Shown piece by piece: positions 34,232-47,511 of a DNA stretch of 64,000 nt; position 1 is the stretch's first letter; each line of letters begins with the position of its first letter. The DNA is taken from positions 9,392,001 through 9,456,000 of the forward strand of contig OU015649.1 in NCBI GenBank assembly GCA_907165275.2. The letters run 5' to 3'. Made by a program: the position numbers and the translations under genes. The notes below the pieces were generated by a model that made no database searches, had not been told where the DNA came from, and saw only the letters and a program-made list of their open reading frames with translations. Source of the DNA: Zygaena filipendulae (Eukaryota > Arthropoda > Insecta > Lepidoptera > Zygaenidae).

Positions 34232-37200
34232 GTTTTGTAATTAGATTATTGTCTCAGGACAGATTGCTAAGTTACAGGATATATGTATATTAGGGAGAAA
34301 ATAGTTTGTACCTATTTAGATAAAAGAGGTAGATTTTGTTTTTAAAAAAACCAAATACCTATGGTATACACCTTTTGATTTTGGAAGAAACTATTCCGTA
34401 CAAACGCCTATAACTTAGGTACTCATCGAACTGTTGTTTGAACAGAACCGCGTCGGCACGTTCGCTCATTGCGCGTGATTGTGGCCAATTATTTTCTGTT
34501 TATCTCTAATTACGCATGCGCTGCCAACGTCTTCGGCTTATCACAGATCTGCCCTTCGGCCCAAGATTTGATCGCTTTTGCTAATCTAGCTCTCAATCCG
34601 TTTTAGGTACAAGCACCATCATTGGCTTAGGTAGATCAGGTCAAAATGTTATTCAGAAAACAGACTATGATTGTAGCCGTCTCCTTTCTATTTTATTTAG
34701 TTTGGAATTGTACACTGCACAAAATAATTACGAAGTAACGTGACTGCTCAGGTTTCATCATGCATTTTCACTTTTTGTTGAATGGTTAGATTATCGAAAA
34801 GGCTGAAACGCCTGTTTCTTTATTTTATAAAAGAAGAGCGTCATACATAATCAATGGTCCATGGCTCTCACTTCGAATCTAACGCTACTTCCATAAAAAC
34901 TTTCACTACCTGTAGATACGTTTCACCACCTTATAGGAGTTGAGTTTCCAATAGTCAACCCTTCAGTGCTTCTTTTTAGGACCTGTGGGGTCTAGGCTGT
35001 GCGCTGATAAGCCAGTCGGTCAGTTAGATATGTAACTCATTTCTTCACACCAATCTAAGGGGTTACAAATAACAATTAGTGACTAGGGCAAAGTACCTAA
35101 GTATCTCCAGTGAAATAATAAGAAGAATAAAACAAGATACAATACTTTCCAGTCTTTCTAATACGTAACGCATTTTGATGTTGGCATCACGGTACACATT
35201 TATGTGATTACCATTTGTGTTTACTTTAGGTACTTGGTGTTTAGCATGTACAAGTGAGGCTACTGGAACCCACCGTTAGGTGTTTGGCGACAGATTTTCA
35301 ATTTGAAGGTGGTATAGCTAGCCAGTCGGACACTGGAAATTGCCCTACTACCATGCTATAGTTTTCTCTCATTGTTTTCCTTCACCGACAAATCAAGCTC
35401 ATTATTAGGGTTAAACACACCAGCCACTGAGCTATCATCGCTATTATTATGTATATCGCTGATATTATCTTTAATAAATAATTTTTTAATCAAATTTTTT
35501 ATATTTCTATTATTATAATATTTTAAAGAATTCATACTTCATAACACACGATGTATGAATATTATTTATTTAGCCGTGTTGACAGCACATGGAGTGAATA
35601 CGAGGCGACATCAAGCGGACGTTCGTGCGTGTAACACTAGCAGAAGCACTCGGATGGCAAGTATTAATTTATCAGTAAGTCGTGCGAATGGCATGACGTG
35701 CCAGTTTTTTGGTGCACATTCACGACTGTAAAATTGGGGTGCATTAACACAACAAGGTCAGTGGCCATCGTGTCCTGTAGGTATATTCGTCGGGTATAGG
35801 TATGTCGGGCCTCCGATTGTGGTTAACTGTTTCCGTATTTTAATACTCTAACAATAGGCACTATAGCCTCTGACTCATCGAAAGAATTCACTGACTTGTT
35901 TTTACTTTAAGAGGAAACGAAACTGCATTTGTTTCATACAAAGTTATACAAACGTATTCCCCTGTTTTCGTTAATGATCTTAGAGCAATTTTTTTACTAC
36001 ACAATCCATATTTATTATTGCCTTGCATCATGCATGGCCCTAAATAGATTTAACATGATGATGGATGTTTTGTTTTTAATAGACTTGTCAAAACCTATCA
36101 CTTCAAATGTTTTCTAGCAAACGTTTCCTCTCAATTACTATTTTTCAGTAAATATTTTCTGTGTAAGCTCGTAAATTATTTCTCAGCTCCGTGAGAAAAG
36201 ATATGGTTCCGACATCGAGTATTATTATAATATGAATGCTCGAATGTACATAGCACTCTATCATCCTAAGTACCTCCTATCCATCTATCTTTACCTACCT
36301 ACTTAAGTAATGCTTGAATTATTATTTAAAAATGTTGTTATTCCTTAATATTCTTTCGTTGAAAATTTGCTGCGTATAAATGATTCATATTTAGACATAT
36401 TATTAACTATATCGAATAGATCTCATGTGACAGCAGACGGGAATTATAGACATTAAAAATAAAATAAATAGTCAAATTCAAAACGGTAGATAATCACTCT
36501 CCGTTAAGTACTCTCCTCACTCAAATCTAGTAGGTTGACTTGTGACAAAAACAATACCTCCAATAATATTTAACATACCTAATATTTACCATACGTAGAA
36601 AATCGGAAATTCACAATAAACGATCACTTTCTACGATTTTTAATTGTTTTTGAAAACATTTCCCATCGATTTAGGAACGAGTTTATTATCATCATAATAA
36701 TATAAACGGAAATTCTCATCGTTGTTCAACTTTCACTATCTAAACCGAGGAGACATATTATGACTTCCATGAGTTCACTAATAAAGCACTTACGCTAGGG
36801 AATAATAAAAGTGTTTGTCTTAAACAGGTCAACAAAATAGGTAGGTACTTAGGTGTGTTTGAGATAATAATATCATAGCTTTTAGAAACTCACTCACTGG
36901 TTGGATGAGATTAGTGAGCTCAATTACTCAGTTCTCACGGCGAGACGGCTGCTACTGTGGCCGCTGTGAAGCGCCGTGATCGACAGAAACAGTAGCACTC
37001 TACACATACTCTACACGCCACTGTCACTCAAAGAGGTATAGTAGGTAGGTATATTATTTGCAGCTTGCAAAAAACGATTTAGTTTTCTGACAGTTCAATT
37101 AAAGTACTTTTTTGTAACTTCAAAAGGTGTTCATTCTAATTTATGTGAATCTTTTCACCCTTTTCATTTTAGAAGTTGAATAACCAAAAAAATCTTAAAT

Positions 37201-40200
37201 AGTTACTACGTGTTTCTTTGTGGAGTAGAAGAGCCTAATTAAGTTGATTTATTTATTTATTTATTCTTGATTCTAAGATTAGATTAGATTTGGCAAAGAC
37301 TCTTATAGACTAACGGTATATACTTGCATATAAACTTTTTACCTCTCAGGGGATGACTTTCAGAAACCCTTTGTTAGTGCTTTCGCATAATAATAGGTAT
37401 TCGTAAAACGAAGAATTATGAAAAATTTCAAATTTCTAGACCCAGCCGTTTGTGCTGTATATTGACGAATCGTTCACTCAGTCAGGCATGTAATTTAATA
37501 TGCATAAATATGTTTATGCATATAATTATATCCCTGTACAGTGTACATCATCTTTATGATTTCTCTTCATCACTTTTTAATTGTATGACCACTAAAATTA
37601 TTACTTTTGATATCTACATAGGTATTTATTGTAATACAAATCAATCATAGCGCTGAGATTTCACTTAGGTAGGTATTCAATTATGTGTTATCAAACAATA
37701 AGCCCTGCACGGACCTCGACACTGTTTGAGTCTGACAGTGTAGTGTACACTAATTTTGTTACAGAATACAGCCAGCATCGAAAATATACATATGTTAATA
37801 CTTTTGTCAGTCGTTGAACTTCGTTACTATTGCAATAAGATTCAGCGACTACTAAAAGCTATTACCTACATAGGTAATATATCTGATGCTGACTCTACAC
37901 AGTAGTCAGTACGTGTGTCTACTACTGTTTACTGCTGCCTCCGAGTCCCACGATATGTAGATAAGATCGCGTCTGGCTGATGCGTAGGACAATGTGTAAT
38001 AGATCAGCCAAAGACGCTCTAAATATGAAACGGTTTGTCTCGAATAATAGCTCATTTATTGAGATAAGCGTCACCGTTAACTTTTAACTCGTTAAGGAGA
38101 TACGAAGAGAGTTTCGATCGGCCTGGGAAAATTTTACGCGGTCATTGATCACCATTAGCGATTTCATGAACGATAAATAAATAAGTTGATAAATACCTAC
38201 CTTTAGGTATCTAGGTAACTAATTTTTATACCTATACAGTAGGTACCAAAAGTCCAAGATACTCAATCATGGACACAAAAACGTCCTCAAAAGCATAAAA
38301 TTGAAATCTGTGAAAAATAATTTTCTTTTTCTAAATCTTAACTTCAGTCAATTTTTGACGATTGATTTCGATGGTACTTTTTGAAATGATAATTGTATGA
38401 AACTGTAAATCTGGGTAAAACTTAAACAATCTATATCAATGACAAAACCTAATACCTATCTAAGTTTAAGATGCTGGTAATGTGCGCTACCTATATTCGA
38501 ACAACATTAGTTTTTATGATGATATTGACAAATGCACGTTTTATTAATATGAAATATTATTATTGTCTGGAATTTGACTTACATTGACATTTTTATATTT
38601 AAATTTCATTTAAACGGGTGCCTACGTCAAATTCAATTTAATAATGGATAATTAACATTTACAAACATAAATTGTATATTTTAGCTATCGATACAAGCAA
38701 ATGACAGAATCCGGTTACTGGACAGGCACTAAAGTTTCATATAAGTACCTAAATAACTTAATCTATAGGCGTCTGCCTACGAAATCCTTTCTACTTTACA
38801 GTTTCGTTATGGGTATATTCTGCAGAGTCGGCGAAGTGTAAAAAATTATAAGTACCTACCTTAAGTAAGTACGTTTGACATTAATCATGCATTCATTTGA
38901 GGTTTTATTAAAACGTATTAAATATCAAAATTAGTTTTTAGTTTAAAGTTTTATTATTTCTAGGTATTTTCAATCAAAAAATACATTAATCTTTTGACGC
39001 AATTTTTACTATCCGATTTAAATTCACAGAAAACTTATTATATATGTATCTGTAACAAGATTGGTTTGAAATTTTAATAAATTATTTTAAAGTTATATGT
39101 ATGAATGAATTCATTAAAATTTTACAAATTAATTTTACAAAATAATATTTTTTTGCAGATTTTATTAGCATTATTGTATGAAGTTCCGATATGTCTGCTT
39201 ATCTTTGGTCATCAAATGAGTGTAAGACCTGAGACACAAGTTGCAGCCGGGTCGCGGTGATGATGCAAAACGTACTTTCATAACAATCCAGTGATTGATT
39301 ACATAAATTTGAATACTGCTGCAGTTAAAACCAAATTAAATTCATCCGCGGCATGGGATAAAAGAGTTTGTAAGAGTTCGATAAATTACCGGAACACAGA
39401 ATAATATTGCGCAGTGGCCAGTCTTGTACACCCACCCTATAGATACTCAAATGCTTATAATATAGGTATCTACGTATTATGTGAATATGATGAGGCGTTG
39501 TGTCATATACCTTCTACACTAAGCTGTCATTATTCATGCTATCGTATTTACACGATCATTTCATTTATATAAGATTAAAGTTGACGAGCAAAAAGTATTC
39601 ACTTTCAAATAATACGCATAACGACGTTAACAGTTTTCGGAATAGACAAGTAAAGTTAACTAATGATTTAAGGATATGATTTATGACTGTCCGCGTCTTA
39701 GTTATTTAAAGAAAGTAACATAGGTATACTTATAAGTAGAAGAAAAAAAAATTACGTATCCATGTCTATACATATATTTAAATGCTCTTGCGAATTATCT
39801 GTAAACTTTTTGTTGATTCGAGCTAAATATGTAGTTAGATAAAAAGACAAAAAATGTATAAAAATAAGTTTTTTTATCTAAATCGCGATAATAATGTTCA
39901 ACATGATTTTAATTAGAGTCAGTTAAAATTTGTTCTATTAGAAATATAGACACCACTCTTTTAGGTACCTACAGACTACAGTTTTATTGTTTTGTATCTA
40001 ATAGGCATTATGTTTATATGGATATATAGATGTTGATAATTTGACAGGACATCACAAATTAACCGAAAGCAGTGAAGCACATCGCGTGGTCACAAGTGCC
40101 CCATGCATTTATGTTCGTTGCATTATCGTAATTAATTCCACATAAAACCACCGAAACAAATTATTTTATTGCTCATTAAAACACGTGCGCCCAAGTGAAG

Positions 40201-40369
40201 CTTGAGTTTCGGTTTACCGCAGCGACTGTTCCGTTCGCAATTATCGCTATTGATTCTGCGGTCACATTGTTATGTGGATGTGGGTAATATGAACACATGC
40301 GACTAAACTAGGTAACAACCGGGTAATGAAAGCAGGTGTATGGAAAAGAAGTGAATTTTGTTCCACCAT
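34232..40369. other. Intergenic DNA, no gene seen
   Basis: Mostly AT-rich unique sequence. Repeat-free blocks of higher complexity lie at about 34440-34620 (tctctaattacgcatgcg), 36890-37030, 37960-38170 and 40060-40300 (acacgtgcgccc, cgtaattaattcc). They may be regulatory. Short open frames lack motifs. No element borders found. Confidence 0.4.
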
Positions 40370-40460
40370 AGCTGGTCCCCCCGCTGTTTTACGCATGTCA
40401 ATTTCGGAATTCCTGCAGGAATCACAATGAAAGTATTTTATCTCCTATTCCAAAAAACTT
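40370..40460. repeat. Lepidopteran short repeat, partial
   Basis: 'atagctggtccccccgctgt', 'tcaatttcggaattcctgc' and 'aggaatcacaatgaaagta' form a diverged start of the family. Confidence 0.55.
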
Positions 40461-41319
40461 ATTTACTCGAAGCTTTACATCATGTAACTGTAACTATGTA
40501 ACTATATACCTATCATGTAACATGAATTAGAGATACTGGCGTAGGTTTCCTATCAGTGAAAGAATTTTTACTGCTAAGTAGTTATGGTCAGTCTGGTCAG
40601 TATTTGAACTCTATTACTATTGCAATAATGTTCAATGACTGTCAAAAGTGTACACATATTTCTGCAGCTGACCGCGCGTACATCAAAACTTACAAACTTT
40701 ATCTCTTTATAGTAAAGTGTACCTAGATGTAGATAATTCCAGAACGTTAACGTGCTTTTTCTGTTAGCTATAACATCGAAAATAACCTAATGCCTGTCTC
40801 CAGAAATGAATATTTAGAGAATAAAACCCTAGGTAGCTAGTTAAATCTTAATGGATTTGATAGTAAAACTAAATAGACCAATACAAAGTTGATAAGAAAA
40901 TAGAAATATTTCAGATAGATTATGCTGGGTAGACGAATTTAGTCACGGATTTCGCAAACTGAAGCTCAATTAAACCATGTTAATCTTTAGCAGTGACTAA
41001 TGAATTAGACTCGGCAATATGCCTACTTTTTTGATAGCCAAATCTAAACAATGTGACGTAAAAAAAAAATATATGAGCAACTGTTTAAAAGCAGAAATAA
41101 AAGTTTTTAAGTACCTAAATATCAATTAATAATAAAACATTATTTTAAAAACAACTGAGGCACAAATAAAAAAACTATTCGTAATTACAAAATATGAATT
41201 TATATTTAATGGCTTTTAAGTTAATTTTAGTGTGTCTACCTATTTTATATAAGTACCTATATCTAAAGTTTTCGACAAGATCTTTTTGGTTCTCTGGATG
41301 CGAAATAATTCATTAAATA

Positions 41320-42890
41320 CACTCGAGAGCAATGAATCCGGGTCACTTAAAGAATGTTAAAAATCTCGGAAACTAAAAATGATAGGTTAATGCAATAAAT
41401 TGTATTTAATAGACAATGTAATACTCCTTAAATGAAAGTAAAAAAAATATGAGTCACCATACATTTTATTAACGCAAAATTACATAAAGAAAAAAACTGC
41501 TGATCTCTCCTTAAAACAAAAATAGGAAACATGAAATTTTTGAACTTTATTACGATTTTCTTGAATTTTAATACTTCGTATTGCCTCCTCGTGCTTCCAT
41601 TACTGCGTTTACGCGGTTTGGCATGCTGTACACCAAGTTCCTTATACGATTTTGGGGAATATTCTCCCATTCCTCTGTGAGAGCAATTTTGAGCTCACGA
41701 AGCGTGATTGGGGGAGGGTTTCGTTGTTTTACGCATCTGCCTAGCTCGTCCCAAGCATGCTCGATCGGGTTGATATCCGGGCTGCGCGCTGGCCACTCCA
41801 TACGAGTAATGTTCATCTCTTGAAGGTAGTCATTCACAATCCTACCTGTATGAGGTCGGGCATTGTCATGCATAAATATAGCATCCTCACCTAAATTGAC
41901 CATAAATGGACCAACGTGATCATTGAGGATTTCTTCCACATATCTTACGCTAGTTAAAGAGCCGTTTTCTATGATCACCAGCTCTGTGCGACTTTCAGAA
42001 GAAATTCCGGCCCACACAAGTACAGACCCACCACCGTAGGCTACTTTTTCTTCGATGCATGCTTGCTTGAATCTTTCCCCTGGTCTTCGATACACTCTGT
42101 GTCTTCCATCGTGCTTGTAGAGCATAAATTTTGATTCGTCGGAGAACATAACTTTTGACCAATCTTCAATACTCCAATTTACGTGGCTCTGGGCATATCT
42201 TAGTCTTGAAATACGATGCGCACGCTCCAGTTTAGGGCCGTTTGCAGGTCTAAGGGGTTTTAAGTTAGATTCAGCAAGCCGACGTCTTACTGTCCATGCA
42301 CTTGGGTTACTTCCTCCGAGGCGTCGAAACTGAGTTGTGAGTTCAGTTCCTGTGAGAAAGCGATTTCGAAGCATGGTGTTCACCAAGTATCGGTCTTCTC
42401 GTGCTGTGGTACACCTGGTTCTGCCCGTTCCTGGTCTGCGTAGGTTAGAACCAGTTTCTTCGTAACGTCGGAGAACTCTTTGTACTGTTGACAGCGACAC
42501 ACCGACAGTCCTGGCTGTATCGCGCTGACTCCGGCCGGTTTCCAGCATTGTAAGTATTCTGGTGCATTCTTCAGGCGTAAGCGACATAATTTCAGCTTGA
42601 ATAATGAATATAGAGCACTATCAACATGGTTTATGTACCCACATAAATGACAGATTACAAACAAAAGCAAAACCAAATGCTGTAATTTCGTAGTTCCATC
42701 TTCGAAAGTGGCCCTTTTTCAAGTTTGATTTTTTTATGATATAACTTTACAATAACTATGAAGTTTTAATACCTTCATTTAAGGAGTATTACATTGTCTA
42801 TTAAATACGATTTATTGCATTAACCTAGCATTTTTAGTTTCCGAGATTTTTAGGATTCTTTAAGTGACCCGGATTCATTGCTCTCGAGTG
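41320..42890 (-). mobile_element. Tc1-like transposon, apparently complete
   Basis: A 1571-bp element flanked by TA on both sides (41318-41319, 42891-42892). The terminal inverted repeats are about 121 bp (41320-41440 and 42770-42890) with only about five differences; both begin CACTCGAGAGCAATGAATCC. The transposase frame (41568-42587) is uninterrupted. Long, nearly identical ends and an open frame point to recent insertion. Confidence 0.93.
41568..42587 (-). CDS. Tc1-like transposase, DD34E
   Basis: A 339-aa protein, typical full length for Tc1-like transposases. It cuts and joins the element ends at TA sites in the nucleus. An N-terminal helix-turn-helix region (about residues 1-50; SQRDTARTVGVSLSTVQRVL) and a linker with RRPGTGRTR are followed by a second helix-turn-helix at about 65-110. 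The catalytic acid residues are all present: D150 (FSDESKF), D241 (MHDNARPH) and E276 (SPDINPIEHAWDELG), with 34 residues between the last two. The start MSLTPEEC lies soon after the inner edge of the TIR. No stop or frameshift. Activity is inferred, not shown. Confidence 0.94.
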   Translation of the reverse strand: MSLTPEECTRILTMLETGRSQRDTARTVGVSLSTVQRVLRRYEETGSNLRRPGTGRTRCTTAREDRYLVNTMLRNRFLTGTELTTQFRRLGGSNPSAWTVRRRLAESNLKPLRPANGPKLERAHRISRLRYAQSHVNWSIEDWSKVMFSDESKFMLYKHDGRHRVYRRPGERFKQACIEEKVAYGGGSVLVWAGISSESRTELVIIENGSLTSVRYVEEILNDHVGPFMVNLGEDAIFMHDNARPHTGRIVNDYLQEMNITRMEWPARSPDINPIEHAWDELGRCVKQRNPPPITLRELKIALTEEWENIPQNRIRNLVYSMPNRVNAVMEARGGNTKY

Positions 42891-44922
42891 TATCAATTAT
42901 CATGGGTACAGTAAACCTTAAGTATTGTGTTTGCGTTGTTGGCACCTCAAAACTCATTACACTATCATTTCTTAGTCTTACACAATATTATTACTAGCTA
43001 CATGATGGGTTTGCGTTCGGTGTCTCTCTAATAACTAATAACGCAATAATGTCGTTATGAGACTACACATCTTGACGGTTTTACGATACTTAAGATTGGC
43101 GTGCTCATTAGCATCGGCATGAATAGCACTGGAACACTATCAACATACAGGATGTAATAGAAAGGTGTGTGTAGTCGTATATTTTTGTTTGAATCCCATA
43201 GTGCACCGTAACCCATGACTTGACTGATGGAAAGCCGATATGGACTAAGATGGGACACGTCTACTTCGACAAAAGATTTAAAGAAACCGTGATATATTAT
43301 ATAGGTATCAATAATTTTAAATTAGTGACGGCGTTGGTACGAATTTTAGTTATTTTTGTACGGCGTTTATTTATTTGTGACCGTAGTTTTTTTTTTTGTT
43401 ATAATAATTTGAATATTATTCCTTAAATACCAGAATCAAATTATTGCAAGTATAATGCCGAGCACACATTCTTCAAAATAATCACATAATATGAAATGTT
43501 ACACGCTGTATCCGTAATATCTCCTCTCAGATGTTTAATATAAGTCTGCGACTCCTTACAATACCATACCTTATAATGACTCAACTTGTGATCTCGGTTT
43601 GCTGTTTTGCCAGTCGTAATTTAAGCGTCTTTCAATTGTTTACCATCCATAATTACTCTTTCATGCGATTAGAGCGCACTATGCAAGGTATGTAGAAATT
43701 TTATTACTCGCACATAAAATGGGTGGCCTATTCAAACTAAATTATCAGTAAAGTTTAATATTAACGAAGAAGATAATATACTGACGTACATTGCAAATAA
43801 TTGATTAACTTTGATGTGCCTTATATTTTACGACTAATTTCAGGATAGACACTTGACCCGCGTGATTGATTCGCGGTAAAATAAATTTATTTCTAATTAT
43901 TTGAATAATAACTCAGGTATAACGCAAATTTACAGTTGTGTAACCTGAATTTTAACGGTTTCTTTTAAAATCTATAAAAACAATTGCATCAGCAAATCTT
44001 ATCTGTCCAACTTTGTCGTGCTATAAAATACCTATAAGTACGAGTACCTAGTAAATAGTTAATGAGGAAGACAGTTCAGTAAAATAGAGACTAAATAAGC
44101 GTTGAAAGCTTAACATTTGCAACGACAAGCGGATTGTTATGATGTATTCGAATCAGTAGTGTACAGCAAGTGCACCGTAATAAATAATATTGTGGCTAAC
44201 GAATGGTGAAATGTGTAGTATCAAAAGGAGGGCGGAGCGAGCACGCTCGCGCAGCCGCTGCAAGATTGATGTCGAGCGACTCCGCGTGAACAATACATCT
44301 TTGAAACTTTGCTGTAACAATGAAAAACAAAATTAGGACGATTATTTATCGTCTAAATCTGAACCGTATATGACTATAATTATGCAGAATTTCCTATATT
44401 CGCCTTTACCATTACGAAAATAAGATGTTTGTATTTAGTTATGTAAGCGTATAAAAGTTACATACCATACCACCTTGATGCGAATAAATATTGCGCCCGT
44501 TGCCAACATTAGCCCGTCATTTCCTTAGACTTCATGTCTGTCACTTCCGTTGACTGCTCTCAACGTACCTACCAAAAGAAGTTTAACTTCAAAACTATAT
44601 TAAATTAATCCTTGTACAATTTTTAGTTTGCCTAACATGCGAATTATAAAATATCAATTTATATCTATGTATATAAATTTCATCAAGTATTTTTTGTATA
44701 CCTACTATAAATTTAAAATAATTTAAATAAGGATTCGAAATCGTAAAAATATCAACATAATTCTGTTGCTCGTAGGAAATAATCATGAAATATGATTAAT
44801 CATAGTTTTTAACAGTATAATCATTTGCAAACATTTATCTTATGTACATGTGTGTGTATGTCATCAAAGCGTGTCGAAATAATTTGGGTTTGGCTGCTTT
44901 GCGTAAGTACTCATGCCGAACA
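42891..44922. other. Intergenic DNA, one GC-rich patch
   Basis: A short CpG-rich patch at about 44225-44290 ('ggagggcggagcgagcacgc') stands out. Otherwise it is AT-rich with no supported gene or repeat. Confidence 0.4.
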
Positions 44923-45051
44923 GGGACCGTATTTTCGAATTACTTTCGCACACGGAAACGCGAATTCGCATGCGAATGCTCATACATTCACATTCGAATC
45001 TTGCAATTCCGTATGCGAAAAGCAATTCAAACGATTCAAAAATAAGGTCCC
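44923..45051. repeat. Small inverted-repeat element
   Basis: The left end 'gggaccgtattttcgaa' pairs with the right end 'ttcaaaaataaggtccc' (one or two mismatches). The interior is rich in 'gcgaattcgcatgcgaat' words. It is about 129 bp, with no clear target duplication. Open frames over it are chance. Confidence 0.4.
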
Positions 45052-45312
45052 AGGTACCTTTACATCTTAGCGACGTAAGCGAATTCTGCGAGCTATTCTT
45101 AATGTATTTGATGTTTCAGGATTAAACAGTTATTTGCAAAGCTACGAAATCGTAACCCATATCAAAGGATTCTTTATCGGTAACATAAGTTTTCAAGTTA
45201 CTAAGAACTGCAACTAAGTAAGTAGGTATTTACCTACAGATGAGCTGGAAATATCGTAAAACACGTTTGGAATAGCCGAATAGTGTTCTTGTTCTATGAA
45301 AGAAATGATTTA

Positions 45313-45366
45313 CAAGAATAATTTACTCTATACATACTAAGAAATGTATAGAGTAAATTATTCTTG
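45313..45366. repeat. Perfect 23-bp inverted repeat, 8-nt loop
   Basis: 'caagaataatttactctata' starts the left arm (45313-45335) and the right arm (45344-45366) is its exact complement. No T-run follows and no larger element is visible. Confidence 0.85.
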
Positions 45367-45629
45367 ATTCAAAGAAGCGTGAGAGCAACGCCTCGCAATA
45401 GTTTGATTCGTCTAAATTCTAAAGTATTGAGAAACGGCAAGCTTGCGGGCTTTAGTACCCTGTGGACCGTTGTAAATAATAGTGAGTTTACTATTTGTTC
45501 TAATGCGCGATCAGTGTGGGTACTTAGTACTTACGAATAATTTTAAATTTTAATTGAGCCATAAATTAGTAGTTAGTACCTATAGTCATGCAAATTGTAA
45601 ACTATACAATATTGTGAATAAAGCTTGCA

Positions 45630-45775
45630 CTATAGCTGTTCCTACTGTAGCGGATTTCGAGATTTCCTTGGGAATTTCTTTTTAAAAGTACTACAAATGA
45701 CAATAAAAACTGTATTAAAATCCGTTGAGTAGTTTATGAGAATTAAACGGATAGCGACAAAATAAAGAAAAAAAA
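45630..45775. repeat. Lepidopteran short repeat, diverged
   Basis: 'atagctgttcctactgtagc', 'gagatttccttgggaattt' and 'taaaatccgttgagtagttt' show the family order with a decayed CCGCGG box. A piece of another repeat (accgactttcaaaaaggagg) follows at about 45838. Confidence 0.6.
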
Positions 45776-45899
45776 ATTTTGAAACTTACCATTCCATACC
45801 ATCTATAGGTTACTAAATTCGGGTTTTATCACTTTTTAACCGACTTTCAAAAAGGAGGAGGTTCTGTGTTCGGCTGTATGTATTTTTATTTTTATTTTT

Positions 45900-47130
45900 T
45901 TATAAGATGAAATAAAATTACCTATGAATATTTGTATGCAATATTGTCTTTAAAATAATCTTCTTATTGTTAGATCTTCTAAAGTAAACTTTTATGATTC
46001 ATTTTCGTATCCGTAGTGGCTTACTCAAGGTTAGTCGTCGAACGGTGAATATTTGGAATCCTTCGAAAGACCTGCATACAGGGTTGTTTAGGTAGGTAAG
46101 GTCTCTATGTCTATGAAACTTTATTATCAATTATAAAATCAGTATTTAAATATTTATTACGTTTATACCAAATAATTAACTATAGTGTAAAATTGCATAA
46201 CAGAATTAAATAAGCTCTCATTTATGTTATTGTTCCTAATGGCTGCCTTAAGATGTTGCGGGGAAACGTGTCGATTTGCCTTGCCAAATCCGGATTAATG
46301 ATTTAAATTGAACAGCCGGCTTCTGCATGCCCAGTATTTGCACCACCAGCCTATACGCAAGTATGGCAAATAAAAACGTCTCGTATCTAGTCATAATACA
46401 TTTATTAGTACAATCAAGCTTATTAAATTATATATGGGTGTTTGCGAATTTAAAAAGTACCTTTAATAGTTTCAACCACTTTTATTTAATATAACTTATA
46501 AGATTGCAACTAAAGCATTCAATCAATAAATGCATTTCTTAATACCTAATAGTTGATTTGCTATTAGATATTCACAAGATATTTAACAGATACTAAAAGA
46601 TAACCAAATTTAGGCAATCAACTTTATTATCGACCATTCGTATTCTAATTATGCGTTGAATGTAAATATTTTATATAATTAAGAGTGCTCTACATATTGC
46701 GTAGGTAGTAGAAAATAATAGGTACCTATAGTTACGTTTAAATTTCTCAAAAAAAAAAAAAACAGAACTTTCGTGAATTTGTAAATTTGAAAGATAATGC
46801 AAAATTTATGATGCGATGCAGCTACTTTTTAAGACACGTTCGATTGTATAACGTGGGTCATATATTTCCACAGATAAAAATTTAATTATTAATTAAACTT
46901 AAAACGTGAAAATGCTTATATTATTATCGACACAACTGGACAATTAATTCTCTACGCTTAATACAAAACATTTTTTAAAAGACCCTCTCCCGTTAAAATA
47001 TTAAATACCTGGAGAGGACGATGGGTTCTTATGACCTCTAACTAGCTCTTGTAGTTTTAAACTCTTTCTTGTGGTAGTGTCAAAGTGACACATGAAATTA
47101 TTCTTAGATAAATATAGGCCAACAATCAAA
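45900..47130. other. Intergenic AT-rich DNA
   Basis: Nothing coding or element-like can be supported in this stretch. Confidence 0.45.
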
Positions 47131-47132
47131 TA

Positions 47133-47509
47133 CACACATCAAAAGTGTCTAGGGATCAAGAACATTTTTTGCTATAAAACAAAACTCAATTAATTTAAAT
47201 CTAATTTAATCTTCTGGACTGGCCGCCTACCTTATTTCCCATATCTAAAATAACAACTCATCCCCAAATTTTAAATAAATTAAGAAAAATTTAATTTTTG
47301 TAAGTTGTGAGAAATTGAACCAATTCCAAGTCGACAATAAAATAGCAAAAAAAGGCAAAAACAGGGGATTTTGAAACTTATATTGTAATGACTTAAACAA
47401 ATTAATACTCTGTGTTCCTTCCATTGATACGAATCACAGATTCGCAGCGATTTGGCATGCTAAAAATCTTGAAAAAATGTACTTGATCCCTAGACACTTT
47501 TGATGTGTG
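47133..47509 (-). mobile_element. Internally deleted Tc1/mariner-like element
   Basis: A 377-bp element flanked by TA (47131-47132, 47510-47511). The ends are inverted copies: CACACATCAAAAGTGTCTAG on the left and the complement on the right, continuing GGGATCAAG. Near the right end the minus strand encodes SMPNRCESVIRINGRNTEY and a stop (47404-47402), which resembles the C-terminus of the transposase at 41568 (SMPNRVNAVMEARGGNTKY). Only this tail survives; it is a different family from the intact copy because the TIRs differ. Confidence 0.78.
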
Positions 47510-47511
47510 TA

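Noticed and set aside
41581..41823. Plus-strand open frame over the Tc1 element
   Set aside because: Antisense shadow of the transposase frame.
42380..42676. 98-codon minus-strand frame at the Tc1 transposase start
   Set aside because: A different frame overlapping the real start; no motif.
44825..45125. Three overlapping plus-strand frames
   Set aside because: They arise from the GCGAAT-rich inverted-repeat unit; mutual overlap in all frames argues against coding.
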